Shown: in pieces, positions 8,673-17,785 of the stretch
How positions within the stretch are numbered: position 1 is the first letter of the stretch
Layout: every line of letters starts with the position of its first letter
NCBI RefSeq assembly: GCF_900103405.1
Contig: NZ_FNHX01000001.1
Coordinates: 558,001-622,000, forward strand
DNA: 64,000 nucleotides
Direction: 5' to 3'
From: Polaromonas sp. JS666
GTDB taxonomy: Bacteria; Pseudomonadota; Gammaproteobacteria; Burkholderiales; Burkholderiaceae_C
Notes under the pieces: model-generated
Databases searched by the model: none
The model's input: only the letters and a program-made list of their open reading frames with translations
Told to the model about the DNA's origin: nothing
Position numbers and translations under genes: made by a program

Positions 8673-9893
8673 TCACTTCATGGCCGCAGACGGTCGGCGG
8701 GCCTTGACATAGTCGTCCGGCGGCAGATAGGCCTTGCCGTCGGCATAGCGCCATTGCACCATGGTGCCCTTGTTGCCGCGCAGGTCCAGTTTGCCCACAT
8801 AGGCGCCCATGGTGGACTGGTGGTCGATGGCGCGGAACTCGGCCGGGCCGAAGGGAGTGGAGAACTTCAGGCCGCGCAGCGCCACGACCAGCTTCTCGCT
8901 GTCGGTGGAGTTGGCCTTCTTGATGGCGGCGAAAATCGCCTGCATGGTGGAATAACCCACGACCGAGCCGACCTTGGGGTATTCGTTGAAGCGGCGGTAG
9001 TAGTTGGCGGCGAAGCTGGCGTGCTCGCGCGAGTCGATCTGGTCCCAGGGGTAGCCGGTCACGATCCAGCCCCTGGGCGTTTCGTCCTTGAGCACATCCA
9101 GGTACTCGGGCTCACCCGACAGCAGCGACACCACGGGTACCCTGGGGAAGATGCCGCGCTGGTTGCCCTCGCGCACCAGCTTGGCCAGGTCGGCGCCGAA
9201 GGTCACGTTGAAGATGGCGTCGGGCTTGCTCTGCATGGTGGCCTGCAGCGTGGTGCCGGCGTCCAGCTTGCCGAGCGCCGGCCACTGCTCGCCGACGAAC
9301 TCCACATCGGGACGCCTGGCCTTGAGCAGTTCCTTGAAGGCCGCCACGGCGCTGGTGCCGTATTCATAATTGGGCGCGATCACGGCCCAGCGCTTGGCCG
9401 GCAGTTTGGCGGCCTCCTCGACCAGCATGGCGGCCTGCATATAAGTGCCGGGGCGCAGGCGGAAGGTGTAACGGTTGCCCTTGTCCCAGATCAGCGCGTC
9501 GGTCAGCGGCTCGCTGGCGATAAACACCTTTTTGTTCTTCTGGGCATGGTCGGCCAGCGCCAGCCCGACGTTGGACAGGAAACCGCCGGCCAGCACGTCG
9601 ACCTTTTCCTTGGACGTCAGCTCGATCGCATGGCGCAAGGCCTCTTCGGGCTTGCCGGCATCGTCGCGGGCGATGACCTCGACCTTGCGGCCCAGCAGGC
9701 CGCCGGTGACGTTGATTTCTTCCACGGCGAGCTGCCAGCCCTGGCGGTAGGGCTGTGTGAACTGGGGGATGGTCGAATAGCTGTTGATTTCGCCGATCTT
9801 GACGGGCGTTTTCGAGCCGCCCTGCGCCAGCGCCAGGCCGGCCGCCGACGCCAGAAACAAACCGCCCAGCAGGGCGGATTTTGCAAATTTCAC
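8673..9893 (-). CDS. LivJ-type (Periplas_BP_6) ABC transporter substrate-binding protein
   Basis: Secreted solute-binding protein of 406 residues. Start is GTG at 9893, preceded 6 nt upstream by GGAG; the first residues MKFAKSALLGGLFLASAAGL form a signal peptide cleaved near ALA-Q. The mature part opens PVKIGEINSYSTIPQFTQPYRQGWQLAVEEIN and contains GRKVEVIARDDAGKPEEAL and VDVLAGGFLSNVGLALAD, typical of the branched-chain amino acid/urea/aromatic binding proteins of the LivJ group. No permease or ATPase gene is adjacent, so ligand and partner are unknown. The frame stays open far upstream through the tauE region, but that is an antisense shadow. Confidence 0.88.
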   Translation of the reverse strand: MKFAKSALLGGLFLASAAGLALAQGGSKTPVKIGEINSYSTIPQFTQPYRQGWQLAVEEINVTGGLLGRKVEVIARDDAGKPEEALRHAIELTSKEKVDVLAGGFLSNVGLALADHAQKNKKVFIASEPLTDALIWDKGNRYTFRLRPGTYMQAAMLVEEAAKLPAKRWAVIAPNYEYGTSAVAAFKELLKARRPDVEFVGEQWPALGKLDAGTTLQATMQSKPDAIFNVTFGADLAKLVREGNQRGIFPRVPVVSLLSGEPEYLDVLKDETPRGWIVTGYPWDQIDSREHASFAANYYRRFNEYPKVGSVVGYSTMQAIFAAIKKANSTDSEKLVVALRGLKFSTPFGPAEFRAIDHQSTMGAYVGKLDLRGNKGTMVQWRYADGKAYLPPDDYVKARRPSAAMK

Positions 9894-10075
9894 GGTTTTC
9901 TCCAAAAGTAAGCGATTCGTTCCATCGAGCCGGCGCACGGGGGGGGCAGCCGGCCGGGAAAAGCAGGGACTGTACCAGTGCATTGTGGACGTGGGATGCC
10001 CGGATGCTCGGTTGTGGATTTTCTTTAAGCAGACAGCGGCCTGAATCGCCCGGAAATCCGCATATTTGCTCGCGA

Positions 10076-10128
10076 ATAAGCTTATCCAGATAACGGCAGA
10101 ACAAATGTGTAGTTTGTTTTTATAAGCT
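10076..10128. promoter_or_regulatory. AT-rich palindromes upstream of tauE-cys cluster, candidate CysB region
   Basis: The 255-nt gap between the LivJ-type gene (minus) and tauE (plus) holds a perfect 10-bp palindrome ATAAGCTTAT at 10076-10085, embedded in GAATAAGCTTATCCAGATAAC-like AT-rich sequence, and a second TATAAGCT at 10121-10128 about 20 nt before the tauE start. The GAATAA core is shared with the dyad ahead of sbp. These features suit a LysR-type (CysB) activator region for the sulfate-reduction genes; the assignment is inference from context. Confidence 0.4.
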
Positions 10129-10148
10129 GCACACTTACATTTTCCGGC

Positions 10149-10940
10149 ATGCATGAATTTGCCTTTGTATTTGCCGGCTTTGCCGTGGGTTTGGTGGTGG
10201 GCCTGACCGGCGTGGGCGGCGGCTCGCTGATGACGCCGCTGCTGATCTTCTTTTTCGGCATCAAACCGCACCTGGCCATAGGCACCGACCTGCTGTTTGC
10301 CGCCTTCACCAAGATGGGCGGCACCGTGAGCCTGGCGCGCGCCCGCGCGGTCGACTGGAAAATCGTCGGCCAGACGGCCGCCGGCAGTATCCCGGCCTCG
10401 CTGGCCACGCTCTATATGCTGCAGCGCCTGGGCCCCGCCAATCCGGCGACCCAGGCCATCATGACCACCACCCTGGGCCTGGCGCTGCTGCTGACGGCAG
10501 GCGCCACCTTCTACAAGGTGCTGCGCGGAAAAGCCGCCCCCACCAGCATCGCCCCCGAAGCCATCGTCCAGGCCACGCGCGCGCGCCACTGGTCGCTGCC
10601 GCTGCTGTTCGGCGCGGTCATAGGCACCCTGGTCACCCTGACGTCCGTGGGCGCGGGCGCCATTGGCGTGATCGTGCTGATGCTGCTCTACCCCACCCTG
10701 CCGCTGCCGCGCATCGTGGCGGCCGACATCGCCCATGCCGTGCCGCTGACCCTGGTGGCGGGCCTGGGCCATGCCTCCATCGGTTCGGTCGACTGGTCGC
10801 TGCTGATCAAGCTGCTGGCCGGCTCCCTGCCCGGCATCTGGCTGGGCTCGCACCTGGTGCACAAGACGCCGGACCGTGTGATCCGCTCGCTGCTCTCGGT
10901 GCTGCTGGCCTATGCCGGCGTGAAACTGATCTCGATCTGA
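10149..10940 (+). CDS. TauE/SafE family permease (probable sulfite/organosulfur exporter or sulfate-related transporter)
   Basis: Inner-membrane protein of 263 residues with about eight hydrophobic helices in two repeats, each opening with the Gly-rich TauE signature: GLTGVGGGSLMTPLLI (about 18-33) and LTSVGAGAIGVIVLMLLYP (about 168-186). Members export sulfite, sulfoacetate or related anions. Placed 55 nt upstream of cysI on the same strand, it is probably cotranscribed with the sulfite reductase cluster and could relieve sulfite build-up; uptake cannot be excluded. The predicted start is the first of two overlapping ATG-containing triplets after TTCCGGC; no strong ribosome site is visible. 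Confidence 0.85.
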   Translation: MHEFAFVFAGFAVGLVVGLTGVGGGSLMTPLLIFFFGIKPHLAIGTDLLFAAFTKMGGTVSLARARAVDWKIVGQTAAGSIPASLATLYMLQRLGPANPATQAIMTTTLGLALLLTAGATFYKVLRGKAAPTSIAPEAIVQATRARHWSLPLLFGAVIGTLVTLTSVGAGAIGVIVLMLLYPTLPLPRIVAADIAHAVPLTLVAGLGHASIGSVDWSLLIKLLAGSLPGIWLGSHLVHKTPDRVIRSLLSVLLAYAGVKLISI

Positions 10941-10995
10941 ACGGCTCCAGGCCGCTCTCTTTATAAAAAAATCCCACGTTTGAATCCCGACAGCC

Positions 10996-12807
10996 ATGTA
11001 CCAATACACAGAATTTGACCGCGAGTTTGTCCAAGCCCGCGCCAACCAGTACCGCGACCAGCTAAGCCGCTGGCAGGCCGGCAAGCTGCCGGAAGACGAA
11101 TTTCGCCCGCTGCGCCTGCAAAACGGCTGGTATGTGCAGCGCTATGCGCCCATGCTGCGTGTGGCCGTGCCCTACGGCGAGCTGTCGAGCGCGCAGGTGC
11201 GCGTGCTGGCGAAGATCGCCCGCGAATACGACCAGCCCAATGCGGCGCTGTTCAACGACGCCCAGGCCAAACAGGACAAGCTGGGCCCCGTCAACCTCAA
11301 GAGCGGCCTGTCGGTCAGCTCCAAGCTGACGACCGGCTATGCCCACTTCACGACGCGCCAGAACGTGCAGTACAACTGGATTCCGCTGGACAAATCGGCC
11401 GACGTGATGGACCTGCTGGCCAGCGTCAACATGCACGGCATCCAGACCAGCGGCAACTGCATACGCAACATCACCAGCGACGAGCGCGCCGGCATCGCCG
11501 TCGACGAGATCGCCGACCCGCGGCCCTTCGGCGAGATCCTGCGCCAGTGGAGCACGCTGCACCCCGAATTCGCCTTCCTGCCGCGCAAGTTCAAGATCGC
11601 CATCAGCGGCGCCCGCGAAGACCGCGCCGCCACGGCCTGGCACGACGTGGGCCTGCACCTGGTGCGCAACGCCGAAGGCGAGTTGGGCTTCAAGGTGCTG
11701 GTGGGCGGCGGCATGGGCCGCACGCCTGTCATAGGCACGGTGATACGCGAGTTCCTGCCCTGGAACCAGATCATGAATTACCTGGAAGCCGTGGTGCGCG
11801 TGTACAACCGCTACGGCCGCCGCGACAACATCTACAAGGCCCGCATCAAGATCCTGGTGAAGGCCGAAGGCCAGCGTTACATCGACGAGGTCGAAGCCGA
11901 GTACAAGCAGATCCTCGAGCACGACGGCGCGCCGCACACCATCCCCCAGGAAGAACTGGACCGCGTGACGGCCTCCTTCGTGCCGCCGACGCTCAACTGC
12001 GACCGCAAGAGCGCCGACGTGAAGATCGCCAACATCCTGCGCGCCGCCGCCGAGGACGACATCGAGTTCGGCCGCTGGCTGCAGCGCAACGTGGCGCCGC
12101 ACCAGAACCCCGACCTGCGCGCCGTGACCCTGTCCTTCAAGCGCCTGGGCCAGGCCCCGGGCGACGCGACGGCCGACCAGCTCGACATCGCCGCCGACCT
12201 GGCCGACCAGTTCAGCGCCGGCGAGGTGCGCGTCACGCACGACCAGAACCTGCTGCTGCCCTGGGTGCGCTGCGACGAGCTGCCCGAACTCTGGCGCGCC
12301 GCCCGCAAGGCCGGTTTTGCCAAGCCCAACGTCCGCCTGCTGACCGACATGATCGCCTGCCCCGGCGGCGACTTCTGCTCGCTGGCCAATGCGCGCTCCA
12401 TCCCCATCGCCGAGGCCATCACCGAGCGCTACCAGGACATGGACGAGCTGCACGACCTGGGCGAGATCGACCTGCACATCAGCGGCTGCATCAACTCCTG
12501 CGGCCACCACCACAGCGGCCACATCGGAATCCTGGGCGTGGACAAGGACGGCCTGGAGTGGTACCAGGTCTCGCTGGGCGGCTCCGACGGCTCCGCGCTG
12601 AGCGGCGCCTCGGTGCCCGGCAAGGTGGTGGGCCCCTCGTTCACCGGCGCCGAAGTTCCCGAAGTGATTGAAGCGGTGCTGGACACCTACCGCCAGCTGC
12701 GCGAAGACGGTGAAACCTTTATCGCGACCCTGCGCCGCATCGGCATGGAGCCCTACAAGGCCGCCGCCAAGGCCGCGCGCTTTGCCCCCAACACCGTCGC
12801 GCACTGA
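10996..12807 (+). CDS. cysI: Assimilatory sulfite reductase hemoprotein (nitrite/sulfite reductase family) CysI
   Basis: Reduces sulfite to sulfide with siroheme and a [4Fe-4S] cluster. The 603-residue protein has two ferredoxin-like/siroheme repeats. The first includes KLTTGYAHFTTRQNVQYNWI and TSGNCIRNIT. The cluster ligands are Cys455 and Cys461 (CPGGDFC) and Cys498 and Cys502 (SGCINSCGHHHSGHIG). This CX5C...CX3C spacing is that of siroheme reductases. No flavoprotein CysJ is nearby; electrons may come from ferredoxin, and a ferredoxin plus its NADPH reductase lie 3.4 kb downstream. It opens the run cysI-DUF934-cysH-cysD-cysN. Confidence 0.93.
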   Translation: MYQYTEFDREFVQARANQYRDQLSRWQAGKLPEDEFRPLRLQNGWYVQRYAPMLRVAVPYGELSSAQVRVLAKIAREYDQPNAALFNDAQAKQDKLGPVNLKSGLSVSSKLTTGYAHFTTRQNVQYNWIPLDKSADVMDLLASVNMHGIQTSGNCIRNITSDERAGIAVDEIADPRPFGEILRQWSTLHPEFAFLPRKFKIAISGAREDRAATAWHDVGLHLVRNAEGELGFKVLVGGGMGRTPVIGTVIREFLPWNQIMNYLEAVVRVYNRYGRRDNIYKARIKILVKAEGQRYIDEVEAEYKQILEHDGAPHTIPQEELDRVTASFVPPTLNCDRKSADVKIANILRAAAEDDIEFGRWLQRNVAPHQNPDLRAVTLSFKRLGQAPGDATADQLDIAADLADQFSAGEVRVTHDQNLLLPWVRCDELPELWRAARKAGFAKPNVRLLTDMIACPGGDFCSLANARSIPIAEAITERYQDMDELHDLGEIDLHISGCINSCGHHHSGHIGILGVDKDGLEWYQVSLGGSDGSALSGASVPGKVVGPSFTGAEVPEVIEAVLDTYRQLREDGETFIATLRRIGMEPYKAAAKAARFAPNTVAH

Positions 12808-12812
12808 AAGGA

Positions 12813-13214
12813 ATGACGATGAAACTGCTGCCTTTCAACGAACACAGCGGCACCGAACAAGCCGGTGTCCTGGCCATCGCGAACGACGCCGATCCCTTCG
12901 AGGTTTCGCTGGCCGGCGTTGCGCGCATAGACCTGCACTTCCCGAAATTCACCGACGGCCGCGCCTACAGCCAGGCCTTTTTGCTGCGCCGCCGCCGTGA
13001 ATTCAAGGGCGAGATCCGCGCCACCGGCGACGTGCTGGTGGACCAGCTGGCGCAGATGGAGCGCAGCGGCTTTGACACCGCGGTGCTGCGCGCCGACCAG
13101 GACATGGCCATCGCCCAGCGCGTGCTGGCCAGCTACCCCGGCTACAGCGCAGGCCGCTACCAGGGCGACGCGGTGCACATTGCCCCCCACTTCAAGGAAG
13201 CGGCTGCCGCCTGA
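12813..13214 (+). CDS. DUF934 family protein of the sulfite reductase operon
   Basis: Small soluble protein of 133 residues, beginning 5 nt after the cysI stop and ending 5 nt before cysH. It contains FPKFTDGRAYSQAFLLRRR and FKGEIRATGDVLVDQLAQMERSGFD, the conserved core of DUF934. This family is almost always encoded beside cysI in beta- and alphaproteobacteria. Its biochemical role is unproven as far as I know; an accessory role in sulfite reduction is inferred from linkage. A second in-frame ATG at 12819 (MKLLPF) is an equally good start. Confidence 0.88.
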   Translation: MTMKLLPFNEHSGTEQAGVLAIANDADPFEVSLAGVARIDLHFPKFTDGRAYSQAFLLRRRREFKGEIRATGDVLVDQLAQMERSGFDTAVLRADQDMAIAQRVLASYPGYSAGRYQGDAVHIAPHFKEAAAA

Positions 13215-13219
13215 ACACC

Positions 13220-13840
13220 ATGAGTCTCGACCTTGCAAAAATCAATGCGGAACTCGGCCACAACGCGCAGGGCCTGGTGGGCTGGGCCGTGGGACTGGGC
13301 CGGCCCGCCATCGTCACCACCAATTTCCGCCCCTTCGAGGCGGTGATACTGCACATGGTGACGCGCGCCAATCCCCGCGTTCCCGTGGTCTGGATGGACA
13401 ACGGCTACAACACCGAGGCCACCTACCGCTTCGCCGACGAAGTGACCCGTCTGCTCAAGCTGGACCTGCATATTTACCTGCCGCGCCGCTCCCGCGCGCA
13501 TCGCGAGGCCGTGGAAGGCCCGACCCCGGCGCTGGACGATCCGCGTCACGCGGCCTTTACTGAAGAGGTGAAACTCGAGCCCTTTGCCCGCGCCCTGCGT
13601 GAAACCGCCCCCCAGGTCTGGTTCACGGCCCTGCGCGCCACCGACACCGCGGTGCGCGCCCAGATGGACCCGGTCAGCGTCAACCCCGACGGCCTGATCA
13701 AGGTTGCGCCGCTGCTGCACTGGTCTTCCAAGGACCTTTACCAGTACTGCGAAATCAACGGCCTGCCCAACAACTTCGACTATGTGGACCCCACCAAGGG
13801 CGAAGACAACCGCGAGTGCGGCCTGCACCTTGCGCACTGA
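13220..13840 (+). CDS. cysH: Phosphoadenosine phosphosulfate reductase family protein CysH (short form)
   Basis: Thioredoxin-dependent reduction of activated sulfate to sulfite. The 206-residue protein has the PP-loop-like TTNFRPFEAVILHM and VVWMDNGYNTEATY, then EPFARALRETAPQVWFTALR and the catalytic RECGLH with Cys200. It lacks the two CysCys pairs that bind the [4Fe-4S] cluster of APS reductases, which points to PAPS as substrate. Compared with E. coli CysH (244 residues) it is shortened between the GLPNNFDYVDP block and ECGLH, where the Gly-Tyr-x-Ser-x-Gly-Asp segment should be. No APS kinase (cysC) is in the cluster. Confidence 0.88.
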   Translation: MSLDLAKINAELGHNAQGLVGWAVGLGRPAIVTTNFRPFEAVILHMVTRANPRVPVVWMDNGYNTEATYRFADEVTRLLKLDLHIYLPRRSRAHREAVEGPTPALDDPRHAAFTEEVKLEPFARALRETAPQVWFTALRATDTAVRAQMDPVSVNPDGLIKVAPLLHWSSKDLYQYCEINGLPNNFDYVDPTKGEDNRECGLHLAH

Positions 13841-13882
13841 CAGCCCCTTCCCGATGCCCCCCATGCCCCACCCCGCAGACCT

Positions 13883-14839
13883 ATGAACGCCCGCACACCC
13901 TCCCATCTGCTGCCAGCCGACCCGGCGACCTCCATCGCGCGGCTGTCAAACTCCCACCTCGATGCGCTGGAAGAAGAAACCATCTTCATCCTGCGCGAAG
14001 TGGCCGCGGCTTTCGAGCGCCCGGCCCTGCTGTTTTCGGGCGGCAAGGACTCGCTGGTGATGCTCAAGTGCGCCGAAAAGGCCTTTGGCGTGGGCCGCAT
14101 CCCCTACCCGCTCTTGATGATTGACACCGGCCACAACTTCCATGAAGTGACCGATTTCCGCGATTTCCGCGCCAAGGAACTGGGCGCCGAGCTGATCGTG
14201 CGCAATGTCGAGGACTCGATGAAACGCGGCACCGTGCGCCTGGCCCATCCGGGCGAGTCGCGCAATGTGCACCAGTCGGTCACGCTGCTGGAGGCGATCG
14301 ACGAATTCCGCTTTGACGCGCTGATAGGCGGCGCACGCCGCGACGAGGAAAAGGCCCGCGCCAAGGAGCGCATTTTTTCCCACCGCGACAGCTTCGGCCA
14401 GTGGCAGCCCAAGGCGCAGCGCCCCGAGCTCTGGACGCTGTTCAACACCCGGCTGCAGCCCGGCGAGCATTTCCGCGTGTTCCCGATCTCCAACTGGACC
14501 GAGCTCGACGTGTGGCAGTACATCGAACGCGAAAAAATCGCGTTACCCTCGCTGTACTACGCGCACCAGCGCAAGGTGGTCGAGCGCAAGGGCCTCTTGG
14601 TGCCGGTGACCGAGCTGACCCCCGCGCGCGACGGCGAACAGGTGGTGGAAAAAACCGTGCGTTTTCGCACTGTGGGCGACATCACCTGCACCTGCCCGGT
14701 GGACAGCCCGGCCGCCACGGCCGCCGAGATCGTGATTGAAACACTGGCCGCCGACGTGAGCGAGCGCGGCGCCACGCGCATGGACGACAAGACCTCCGAC
14801 GCCTCCATGGAAAAGCGCAAGAAAGACGGGTATTTCTGA
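13883..14839 (+). CDS. cysD: Sulfate adenylyltransferase subunit 2 CysD
   Basis: Small subunit of ATP sulfurylase; makes APS from sulfate and ATP. The 318-residue protein carries the N-type ATP pyrophosphatase PP-loop SGGKDS (52-57), then PLLMIDTGHNFHEV, GGARRDEEKARAKER and FNTRLQPGEHFRVFPISNWTELDVW, all standard for CysD. It ends KRKKDGYF, as the family does. Its TGA stop overlaps the cysN ATG by one base (14839), so the two are translationally coupled. Confidence 0.97.
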   Translation: MNARTPSHLLPADPATSIARLSNSHLDALEEETIFILREVAAAFERPALLFSGGKDSLVMLKCAEKAFGVGRIPYPLLMIDTGHNFHEVTDFRDFRAKELGAELIVRNVEDSMKRGTVRLAHPGESRNVHQSVTLLEAIDEFRFDALIGGARRDEEKARAKERIFSHRDSFGQWQPKAQRPELWTLFNTRLQPGEHFRVFPISNWTELDVWQYIEREKIALPSLYYAHQRKVVERKGLLVPVTELTPARDGEQVVEKTVRFRTVGDITCTCPVDSPAATAAEIVIETLAADVSERGATRMDDKTSDASMEKRKKDGYF

Positions 14840-16149
14840 TGAGCACGACTGATTTGACCGCCGGCGACGTGAAACTCGCGCCCCCCGGCCAGAACGACCT
14901 CAAGCCGGCGCTGAAATTCATCACCTGCGGCTCGGTCGACGACGGCAAAAGCACCTTGATAGGCCGCCTGCTGGTGGACAGCCGCGCGGTGCTGCAGGAC
15001 CACCTGGCCGGCGTGCAGCGCGGCGGCGAGACCGACCTGGCCCTGCTGACTGACGGCCTGTCGGCCGAGCGCGAGCAAGGCATCACCATCGACGTGGCCT
15101 ACCGCTACTTCGCCACCGAAAGCCGCAAGTTCATCATTGGCGACGCGCCCGGCCATGAGCAGTACACCCGCAACATGGTGACGGCCGCCTCCAGCGCCGA
15201 CGCCGCGGTGGTGCTGGTCGACGCCACCAAGCTGCACTGGAAAAACCCCTCGCTGGAGCTGCTGCAGCAAACCCGCCGCCATTCGCTGCTGGTCAACCTG
15301 CTGCGCGTGCCCTCCATCGTGTTCGCGGTGAACAAGCTGGACGCCGTGGAAGACCCGGCACTGGCCTTCAAAAACATAACCGCCGCCCTGGCGGCCTTCG
15401 CCAAGGCCGCGCGCATCCCGGTCAAGGCAACCGTGCCGGTGTCGGCCCTCAAGGGCTACAACGTGGTCGACGCCAAGCCCGGCTGGTGCGGTTATGAAGG
15501 CCTGTCGCTGCTGCAGCTGCTGGAACACCTGCCCGTCACGGCCGCCGAAAGCACCGAAGCCTTTTCGTTTCCGGTGCAATGGGTCGAAAAATTCTCGTCC
15601 TCGTCGGACACCTCGCAGGGCCGCCGCGTTTTCTGGGGCCGTGTCGCCACCGGCGGCGTGCAGCCTGGCCAGAGCGTGACCATCCTTCCCAGCGGCAAGA
15701 CGGCGGTGGTGGCCCAGGTGCTGGACCACACGCGCCAGCCCAAGACCATACTGGCCGGCCACAGCGCGGGCATCGTGCTGGACCACGAAGTCGACGTGTC
15801 GCGCGGCGACTGGCTGCTGGCCGTGGACAGCTTCGAGCCCTCGCGCGAAATCTCGGCCACCGTGGCCTGGATGGACGACGAGCCGCTGGTCGCGGGCCGC
15901 GTCTACTGGACGCTGCATGGCCACCGCTGGGTCAAGGCCAAGGTCAAGCGCATCGTGCACAAGCTCGACGTAAACACCCTGGCCGAGGAAGACGCCGGCG
16001 AGCTGCCACCCAACGCCATCGGCCACATCGAGCTGAGCCTGCAGGAGCCGCTGGCCACCCTGCCCTATGCGCGTTCGCGCATCCTGGGCTCGCTGGTGCT
16101 GGTGGACACGGCCTCGCACAGAACCTCGGGCGCGGCGCTGGTCCTTTGA
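14839..16149 (+). CDS. cysN: Sulfate adenylyltransferase subunit 1 CysN (GTPase)
   Basis: GTPase subunit that drives APS formation by CysD. The 436-residue protein has G1 GSVDDGKST (31-39), DAPGH (102-106) and NKLD (165-168) and the two beta-barrel domains of translation-factor GTPases. It stops after the second barrel, so there is no fused CysC APS-kinase domain as occurs in some NodQ-type proteins. It is the last gene of the cys run; a hairpin followed by TTCTTT lies just downstream. Confidence 0.96.
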   Translation: MSTTDLTAGDVKLAPPGQNDLKPALKFITCGSVDDGKSTLIGRLLVDSRAVLQDHLAGVQRGGETDLALLTDGLSAEREQGITIDVAYRYFATESRKFIIGDAPGHEQYTRNMVTAASSADAAVVLVDATKLHWKNPSLELLQQTRRHSLLVNLLRVPSIVFAVNKLDAVEDPALAFKNITAALAAFAKAARIPVKATVPVSALKGYNVVDAKPGWCGYEGLSLLQLLEHLPVTAAESTEAFSFPVQWVEKFSSSSDTSQGRRVFWGRVATGGVQPGQSVTILPSGKTAVVAQVLDHTRQPKTILAGHSAGIVLDHEVDVSRGDWLLAVDSFEPSREISATVAWMDDEPLVAGRVYWTLHGHRWVKAKVKRIVHKLDVNTLAEEDAGELPPNAIGHIELSLQEPLATLPYARSRILGSLVLVDTASHRTSGAALVL

Positions 16150-16159
16150 GCCGGCCTTC

Positions 16160-16189
16160 ACGCGAAGCAGCCCGCGCTTCGCGTTCTTT
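16160..16189 (+). terminator. Probable intrinsic terminator of the cys cluster
   Basis: ACGCGAAGC (16160-16168) pairs with GCTTCGCGT (16176-16184) around a 7-nt loop, followed by TCTTT. It lies 11 nt after the cysN stop, in front of fdxA. The T-run is short, so termination may be partial. Confidence 0.6.
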
Positions 16190-16204
16190 GATAACCCTGT
16201 TGGC

Positions 16205-16231
16205 GGAAACCTCTTAAAATCGAGGGTTTCC
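16205..16231 (+). promoter_or_regulatory. Inverted repeat in the fdxA upstream region
   Basis: GGAAACC (16205-16211) and GGTTTCC (16225-16231) flank TCTTAAAATCGAG, with an AT-rich TTAAAAT that could serve as a -10 box about 22 nt before the fdxA start. A TTGATA at about 16188 is too far for an ordinary -35 spacing, so the promoter assignment is weak. Confidence 0.3.
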
Positions 16232-16252
16232 ACCGACTAGCCTAGAAAAAAC

Positions 16253-16582
16253 ATGACCCACATCGTCTCCGAATCCTGCATCCGCTGCAAATACACCGAC
16301 TGTGTGGATGTCTGCCCCGTGGACTGCTTCCGCGAAGGCCCCAACATGCTGGTGATCGATCCGGACGAGTGCATTGACTGCGCCGTCTGCATCCCCGAAT
16401 GCCCCGTGAACGCCATCTACGCCGAGGAAGACGTGCCGGCGGACCAGATCGCCTTCATCAAGCTCAATGTGGAATTGAGCCGCGCCGAGGGCTGGAAAAG
16501 CATTACCAAGCGCAAGGACGCCCTGCCCGACGCCGAGGAATGGAAAGACAAGACGGGCAAACTGTCCGAATTGATCCGCTAA
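16253..16582 (+). CDS. fdxA: 7Fe ferredoxin FdxA
   Basis: Small acidic electron carrier of 109 residues. Cysteines at 9, 12, 17, 21, 25, 40, 43, 46 and 50 give the pattern of seven-iron ferredoxins of the Azotobacter FdI type, with a [3Fe-4S] and a [4Fe-4S] cluster ([16 protein letters not shown] is the second motif). The C-terminal extension ([25 protein letters not shown]) is typical of FdxA. It is followed by a ferredoxin-NADP reductase gene 72 nt downstream, a likely redox partner, and could be an electron source for CysI. Confidence 0.95.
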   Translation: MTHIVSESCIRCKYTDCVDVCPVDCFREGPNMLVIDPDECIDCAVCIPECPVNAIYAEEDVPADQIAFIKLNVELSRAEGWKSITKRKDALPDAEEWKDKTGKLSELIR

Positions 16583-16654
16583 GCCGACCCGGGGCCGCCG
16601 GCCCCAGGCCCTTGCCGGGCCCCGCCATGCGCCTTGCCGGGCGCCCCAGGAACC

Positions 16655-17758
16655 ATGGAACCCCAACTGAACCAAGAAGTGATCAACACCGCAGCCGAGC
16701 ACGACGGCCCCATCGAAACCGATGCGGTGATCGTGGGCGCCGGGCCCGTGGGACTGTTCCAGGTGTTCGAGCTGGGCCTGTTGGAGATCAAGGCGCATGT
16801 GATCGACTCGCTGGCCTACCCCGGCGGCCAGTGCATAGAGCTCTACCCCGACAAGCCGATTTACGACATTCCCGCCGTGCCCATGTGCACCGGCAAGGAA
16901 CTGACCGATAACCTGCTCAAGCAGATCGAGCCTTTCGGTGCGACCTTTCATTTCGGCCAGGAAGTCAGTACGGTCGAACGGCAGCAGGACGGCCGCTTTT
17001 TTGTCGAGACCTCCAAGGGCACGCGCTTCCTGACCAAAACCATCTTTATCGCGGCGGGGGTAGGCGCCTTCCAGCCCAAGCTGCTGCGCGTCGACGGCCT
17101 GGAGCAGTTTGACGGCAGCCAGCTGTTCTACCGTGTCAAGAACCCGCCCGACTTTGCCGGCAAAAACCTGGTGATCGTGGGCGGCGGCGACTCCGCGCTG
17201 GACTGGGCGCTGAATTTCGCGGCCGAGGGCCCGAACAAGGCCGAGAGCGTGATCCTGGTCCACCGGCGCGACGGCTTCCAGGCCGCGCCCGCCAGCGTGG
17301 CCAAAATGCGTGAACTCTGCGACGCCTACGAGATGCAGTTCATCGTGGGCCAGGTCACGGGCTACGAAGAAAAGCAAGGCCGGCTCACCGGCGCCAAGGT
17401 CACCGGCTCCGACGGCATCACGCGCGTGGTGCCGCTGGACCTGCTGCTGGTGTTCTTCGGCCTGTCGCCCAAGCTGGGGCCGATCGCCGACTGGGGCCTG
17501 GACATCGAACGCAAACAGCTCAAGGTGGATACAGAGAAGTTCTCCACCAACATTCCGGGCATCTTCGCGGTGGGCGACATCAACACCTACCCTGGCAAGA
17601 AAAAGCTGATCCTCAGCGGCTTCCACGAGTGCGCGCTGGCGGCCTTTGGTGCGGCGCCCTTCATCTTCCCGGATAAAAAAATCCACCTGCAATACACCAC
17701 GACCAGCCCGAAACTGCACAAGGTGCTGGGCGTCGAGTCGCCGGTGTTCGACGACTGA
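16655..17758 (+). CDS. Ferredoxin-NADP(+) reductase, thioredoxin-reductase-like type
   Basis: Flavoprotein of 367 residues with FAD-binding [17 protein letters not shown] (26-42) and NADPH-binding [14 protein letters not shown] (173-186). [22 protein letters not shown] is diagnostic for the TrxB-like FNR group. There is no redox-active CxxC in the NADPH domain, which separates it from true thioredoxin reductase. The FAD-contacting C-terminal block [23 protein letters not shown] is present. The ATG at 16655 has AGGA upstream; earlier in-frame codons are unlikely starts. It lies behind fdxA and probably reduces that ferredoxin. Confidence 0.92.
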   Translation: MEPQLNQEVINTAAEHDGPIETDAVIVGAGPVGLFQVFELGLLEIKAHVIDSLAYPGGQCIELYPDKPIYDIPAVPMCTGKELTDNLLKQIEPFGATFHFGQEVSTVERQQDGRFFVETSKGTRFLTKTIFIAAGVGAFQPKLLRVDGLEQFDGSQLFYRVKNPPDFAGKNLVIVGGGDSALDWALNFAAEGPNKAESVILVHRRDGFQAAPASVAKMRELCDAYEMQFIVGQVTGYEEKQGRLTGAKVTGSDGITRVVPLDLLLVFFGLSPKLGPIADWGLDIERKQLKVDTEKFSTNIPGIFAVGDINTYPGKKKLILSGFHECALAAFGAAPFIFPDKKIHLQYTTTSPKLHKVLGVESPVFDD

Positions 17759-17785
17759 GCCGGGACAGCCCCTGTGCCCTCCAAG

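Noticed and set aside
9894-11084. Upstream extension of the LivJ-type binding protein frame to 803 codons
   Set aside because: The extension runs antisense through tauE and lacks homology; the GTG at 9893 has a good ribosome site and a signal peptide directly after it.
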